Positions 61,883 through 64,000 of a stretch of 64,000 nucleotides of DNA are shown piece after piece. Position 1 is the first letter of the stretch. Every line of letters begins with the position of its first letter. Below the pieces are notes generated by a model, which was not told the DNA's origin, did not search any database, and worked only from the letters and a program-made list of their open reading frames with translations. Source of the stretch: Streptomyces dysideae (GTDB lineage Bacteria; Actinomycetota; Actinomycetes; Streptomycetales; Streptomycetaceae); contig NZ_KQ949110.1 in assembly GCF_001514305.1 (NCBI RefSeq), forward strand, positions 1 through 64,000, in the 5' to 3' direction. A program made the position numbers and the translations under genes.

Positions 61883-62146
61883 TCAGGAGCCGTTGAGCCC
61901 GGGCGGGGCGTGGTCGTTGCAGAGGGTGCCGAGCAGGTGCTCGATGGGGATGTCGAAGGCGTGGGCGAGGGCGTGCCAGGTGGTGACGCTGCCGGTGGTG
62001 CGGCCGTGCTCGAGGTCGATGAGGGTGCGCCGGGCCAGGCCGCTGCGGCGGGCGAGTTCGTCGAAGGTCCATCCGCGCTCGTTCCTCAGCTGCGCCAGCG
62101 TCACGCGCAGCGCGGTGAGGTCGGGGTCGGGCGGCAAGATCGTCAC
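61883..62146 (-). CDS. XRE-family HTH regulator
   Basis: 87 residues from GTG 62146; longer in-frame starts add a leader without a site. The HTH is RVTLAQLRNERGWTFDELAR, RSGLARRTLIDLEHGRTTG, then TWHALAHAFDIPIEHLLG, a Cro/C1 type (five helices). It faces the gene at 62340 across a 193-bp region carrying two perfect palindromes, the natural operator for such a repressor, so autoregulation and control of the divergent gene are likely. Confidence 0.8.
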   Translation of the reverse strand: MTILPPDPDLTALRVTLAQLRNERGWTFDELARRSGLARRTLIDLEHGRTTGSVTTWHALAHAFDIPIEHLLGTLCNDHAPPGLNGS

Positions 62147-62180
62147 TCCACCATCCGACGGTGCAGGACCCTGCCCTGTC

Positions 62181-62198
62181 AGTGCAGACTTCTGCACT
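62181..62198. promoter_or_regulatory. Operator palindrome 1, AGTGCAGA-CT-TCTGCACT
   Basis: A perfect 8-bp inverted repeat with 2-bp centre, between divergent xre and the gene at 62340. It is repeated 57 bp to the right with only the centre changed. Probable binding site for the XRE dimer. Confidence 0.75.
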
Positions 62199-62237
62199 AT
62201 CTGCGCAGGTGGGCCCTGCCGCCGCGGCCGCTGCGCG

Positions 62238-62255
62238 AGTGCAGAGATCTGCACT
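62238..62255. promoter_or_regulatory. Operator palindrome 2, AGTGCAGA-GA-TCTGCACT
   Basis: Same arms as the site at 62181-62198, centre GA in place of CT. The distance is 57 bp start to start, near five helical turns plus a few bp. The pair could allow cooperative or looped repression of the promoters on both sides. Confidence 0.75.
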
Positions 62256-62339
62256 ACGGTGCGGCCGACTCCCGCTTGCGCCTGCCGGGAGAACCCCCCG
62301 CCCCGGCGGCACAGACTCAGACGGGAGGGCGACGAGCCG

Positions 62340-63353
62340 ATGCGGCTTTCCGGTACGCATGCCGCGATGCGACGCATCTGGACGGTGCAACTGCGCCCGC
62401 AGCCGGGCGGACCGACTCTGGCCTGCCCGCACTGCCCCACGCACAACCACCCACTGCAGGCCGCCTCCGCACGGTCGGCCGCCCTGACCCATCTGGCACG
62501 CCACGCCCGCGCCGACGCACTGCCCCGGCACCTGCGCACCTGTCAGTGCCGGGCACGGGGCTGCCACTGGCACCCCCGCCACCGCGGCTGCTCAGGTCCG
62601 GTACTCCTCGCGCTGACCTGCGACCGCGGCGGCCGCGCGTGGCGGCTGGCCGATGCCTGCGCCGCATGCGCGGCCGCCATGAGCCACACCGCCATCGTGC
62701 CCCCCACACTGCTGAACGCCGGCCGCACCCAGTCCGCCTCCGGCAAAACACGGCCCGCGCGCAGTACGCCGCCGTACGGGCCGGGCGAGCAGCAACGGGT
62801 GCGGGAGATGCTCACCTATCTCGCCGCCGCACTGCCCCGGTTCTCCTCCCCCACCGCCCGGCTGCTGGCCCTGCAGTGCGCCCTGCGCGCCGACCGCCAG
62901 GGGCGCGTCCGGCTGCCGGGGGGCTTCCTGCGCGGCATGCGGCTGCACGGCCGCACGGAACTGTGGCAGGAGCTGGAGCACGCCGGCTGGCTGCACTGCC
63001 CGACCGGCAAGCACTCCCGCCTGGAGGCGCAGCTGCTCGATGCCGCCGTGCTCGGCCAGGCCCCCGGGCGCACCGCACGGCTCCGCGCCGCCCAATGGGC
63101 GCTGCACCCCGCCCCGTTGACCGTCCCGCCCGCCCTGCCACCGGCCGCGCAGCTGACCACGCTCGTGCTGGCCGCTCACACCCGGGCCGGTGCGGGCCGC
63201 ACCGACCTGGACGTCCTCGCCCGCCTGTGCGGACAGTCACCCCAGCAGACGGAGGACCTTCTCGACCGGCTGGTCCGCACACGCCTCCTGGCCGCCTGGC
63301 ACCACCGGGACAACGACGAGATTTCCTGGCACCTGCCTGAGCACCGGGAATGA
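62340..63353 (+). CDS. Unknown protein with Cys-rich N-terminus and wHTH-like C-terminus
   Basis: 337 residues from ATG 62340, GGGAGG about 11 nt upstream. N-terminal Cys/His clusters (ACPHCPTHNHP, CQCRARGCHWHPRHRGC, ACAACAAAM) suggest metal binding. The middle is LLALQCALRADRQGRVRLPG then MRLHGRTELWQELEHAGWLH. The last 60 residues (LARLCGQSPQQTEDLLDRLV, RTRLLAAWHH) look like a winged helix. Probably controlled by the divergent XRE regulator. Function unknown. Confidence 0.7.
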   Translation: MRLSGTHAAMRRIWTVQLRPQPGGPTLACPHCPTHNHPLQAASARSAALTHLARHARADALPRHLRTCQCRARGCHWHPRHRGCSGPVLLALTCDRGGRAWRLADACAACAAAMSHTAIVPPTLLNAGRTQSASGKTRPARSTPPYGPGEQQRVREMLTYLAAALPRFSSPTARLLALQCALRADRQGRVRLPGGFLRGMRLHGRTELWQELEHAGWLHCPTGKHSRLEAQLLDAAVLGQAPGRTARLRAAQWALHPAPLTVPPALPPAAQLTTLVLAAHTRAGAGRTDLDVLARLCGQSPQQTEDLLDRLVRTRLLAAWHHRDNDEISWHLPEHRE

Positions 63354-63618
63354 CTGAGCAGCAGCAGCCCGCCCGGCACGGCGTGCCGGGCACGCTGCGC
63401 GTCGGCCATAGCCCGATGGCATTCAGCGTCCTCGGTGCTCTTCGGCGGGAGGGCAGGCCCCCGGCCTGCGGGGACAGGAGAGAGGCAGGACTTGCGAAGG
63501 CCGATGCAGTTGTCGAGGTGTCCGTTGTCCGTCCGTCCCCGTTCCGGAGAGGAGGTCCCGTCTCTAACTGCGCAGGTCGCGCGGGCGAGCAACCCGGGCG
63601 GTACGACAGCGATGTGGG
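63354..63618. other. Convergent intergenic region
   Basis: 265 nt between the gene ending at 63353 and the second tpg. No plausible gene or strong hairpin was seen by eye. Confidence 0.4.
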
Positions 63619-64000
63619 TTAGAAGTCGAGTTCGACGTAGTCGATGTCGGTGAAGGCCACCTGCAGGCCGGGGGCGCGCCGTCCGCGGTCTTTGAAGTAG
63701 ATCTCCTGCAGGCCTTCGGCAGCGATCTCTTGGAGCTGTTGGTCGGTGGCGCCGGCGGCGTGGGCGTCGAAGAGGCGGGCGGCGTAGGCGGGCGGCAGCT
63801 GCTGGGTGATCAGGCGGATGCGGGCGTCGTCGGTGGTGCCGGGGGCGGCGGTGAAGCCGAACCGGGCGCGCGTTTCGATGACGATGCCGCCGGTGGTCGC
63901 GGCCTGTTTCTTGGCCCGTTCACGCACCCGGGGCTGCCAGCGCCGGCGTACCTCGTCCGCGAGGCGTGCGGCGAGGTCCGGGCGTGGCTGCTTGATCTGG
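63619..64000 (-). CDS. tpg: Second terminal protein Tpg, N-terminus outside the window
   Basis: A partial gene entering from the right edge and stopping at TAA 63619-63621, 126 codons visible. It aligns with residues about 60-185 of the Tpg at 26554: QIKQPRPDLAARLADEVRRR, RERAKKQAATTGGIVIETRA, RFGFTAAPGTTDDARIRLIT and GLQEIYFKDRGRRAPGLQVA. The two proteins are clearly paralogous but not recent copies. If the usual order holds, its tap lies upstream, beyond the right edge. The central TT pair corresponds to the candidate acceptor region. Confidence 0.9.
   Translation of the reverse strand, partial: QIKQPRPDLAARLADEVRRRWQPRVRERAKKQAATTGGIVIETRARFGFTAAPGTTDDARIRLITQQLPPAYAARLFDAHAAGATDQQLQEIAAEGLQEIYFKDRGRRAPGLQVAFTDIDYVELDF

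Noticed and set aside
61259..63340. 693-codon plus-strand frame covering xre and the gene at 62340
   Set aside because: It would bury the divergent promoter and palindromes and reads as basic low-complexity sequence; the neighbouring frames carry a recognisable HTH and Cys clusters.

Overview
High G+C, GTG starts, 1-4 nt gene overlaps and a tap-tpg pair (telomere-associated protein plus terminal protein, 24.3-27.1 kb) point to the arm of a linear Streptomyces-type chromosome or a large linear plasmid. A second tpg runs off the right edge (63.6-64.0 kb) in the opposite direction, and a TtrA-like helicase sits beside the first pair. No tRNA, rRNA, CRISPR array or complete insertion sequence was seen. 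All functional calls come from reading motifs by eye; no database search was run.

Layout. 1-11.7 kb: end of an unidentified gene, a possible small membrane protein, then a four-gene operon of the VMAP-MoxR-vWA ternary conflict-system type ending in a 1499-aa caspase/NTPase/WD40 effector, with a convergent serine alpha/beta-hydrolase. 11.7-14.1 kb: decayed genes (prepilin-peptidase fragment, two genes cut by TAG codons, one of them CoiA-like). 14.2-19.0 kb: a leftward three-gene ABC-ATPase (ABC-3C/Lamassu-like) unit with a PD-(D/E)XK-like nuclease. 19.1-24.1 kb: a TtrA-like helicase, a duplicated scrap of its 3' end, two unknown genes and a frameshifted ankyrin gene. 24.3-29.7 kb: tap-tpg, a HEAT-repeat protein and a second CoiA-like protein. 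29.9-31.9 kb: a small frameshifted pseudogene and a receptor-type Ser/Thr kinase.

32.4-50.8 kb: a complete class 1 DISARM set (drmD, drmMI, drmA, drmB, drmC), with a divergent pair upstream (a two-HKD phospholipase-D protein and an unknown protein) that may be an accessory or a separate system. 51.0-56.2 kb: a second caspase/NTPase, WD40 and serine-hydrolase module, paralogous to the one at 6.4-11.7 kb but with the effector split into two genes and the hydrolase in the same operon, apparently starting at CTG. 56.5-64 kb: an AlbA_2/Schlafen-like protein, a UvrD-like helicase operon with a DUF6083-like protein, an XRE regulator facing twin perfect 18-bp palindromes, and the partial second tpg.

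How it fits together: the window looks like a defence island placed between two telomere-maintenance loci. The most interesting observation is the repeated caspase + STAND NTPase + 14-blade WD40 + serine hydrolase association. It occurs once under a VMAP-MoxR-vWA signalling core and once free-standing, which suggests that the hydrolase is a constant fourth part of this caspase system.
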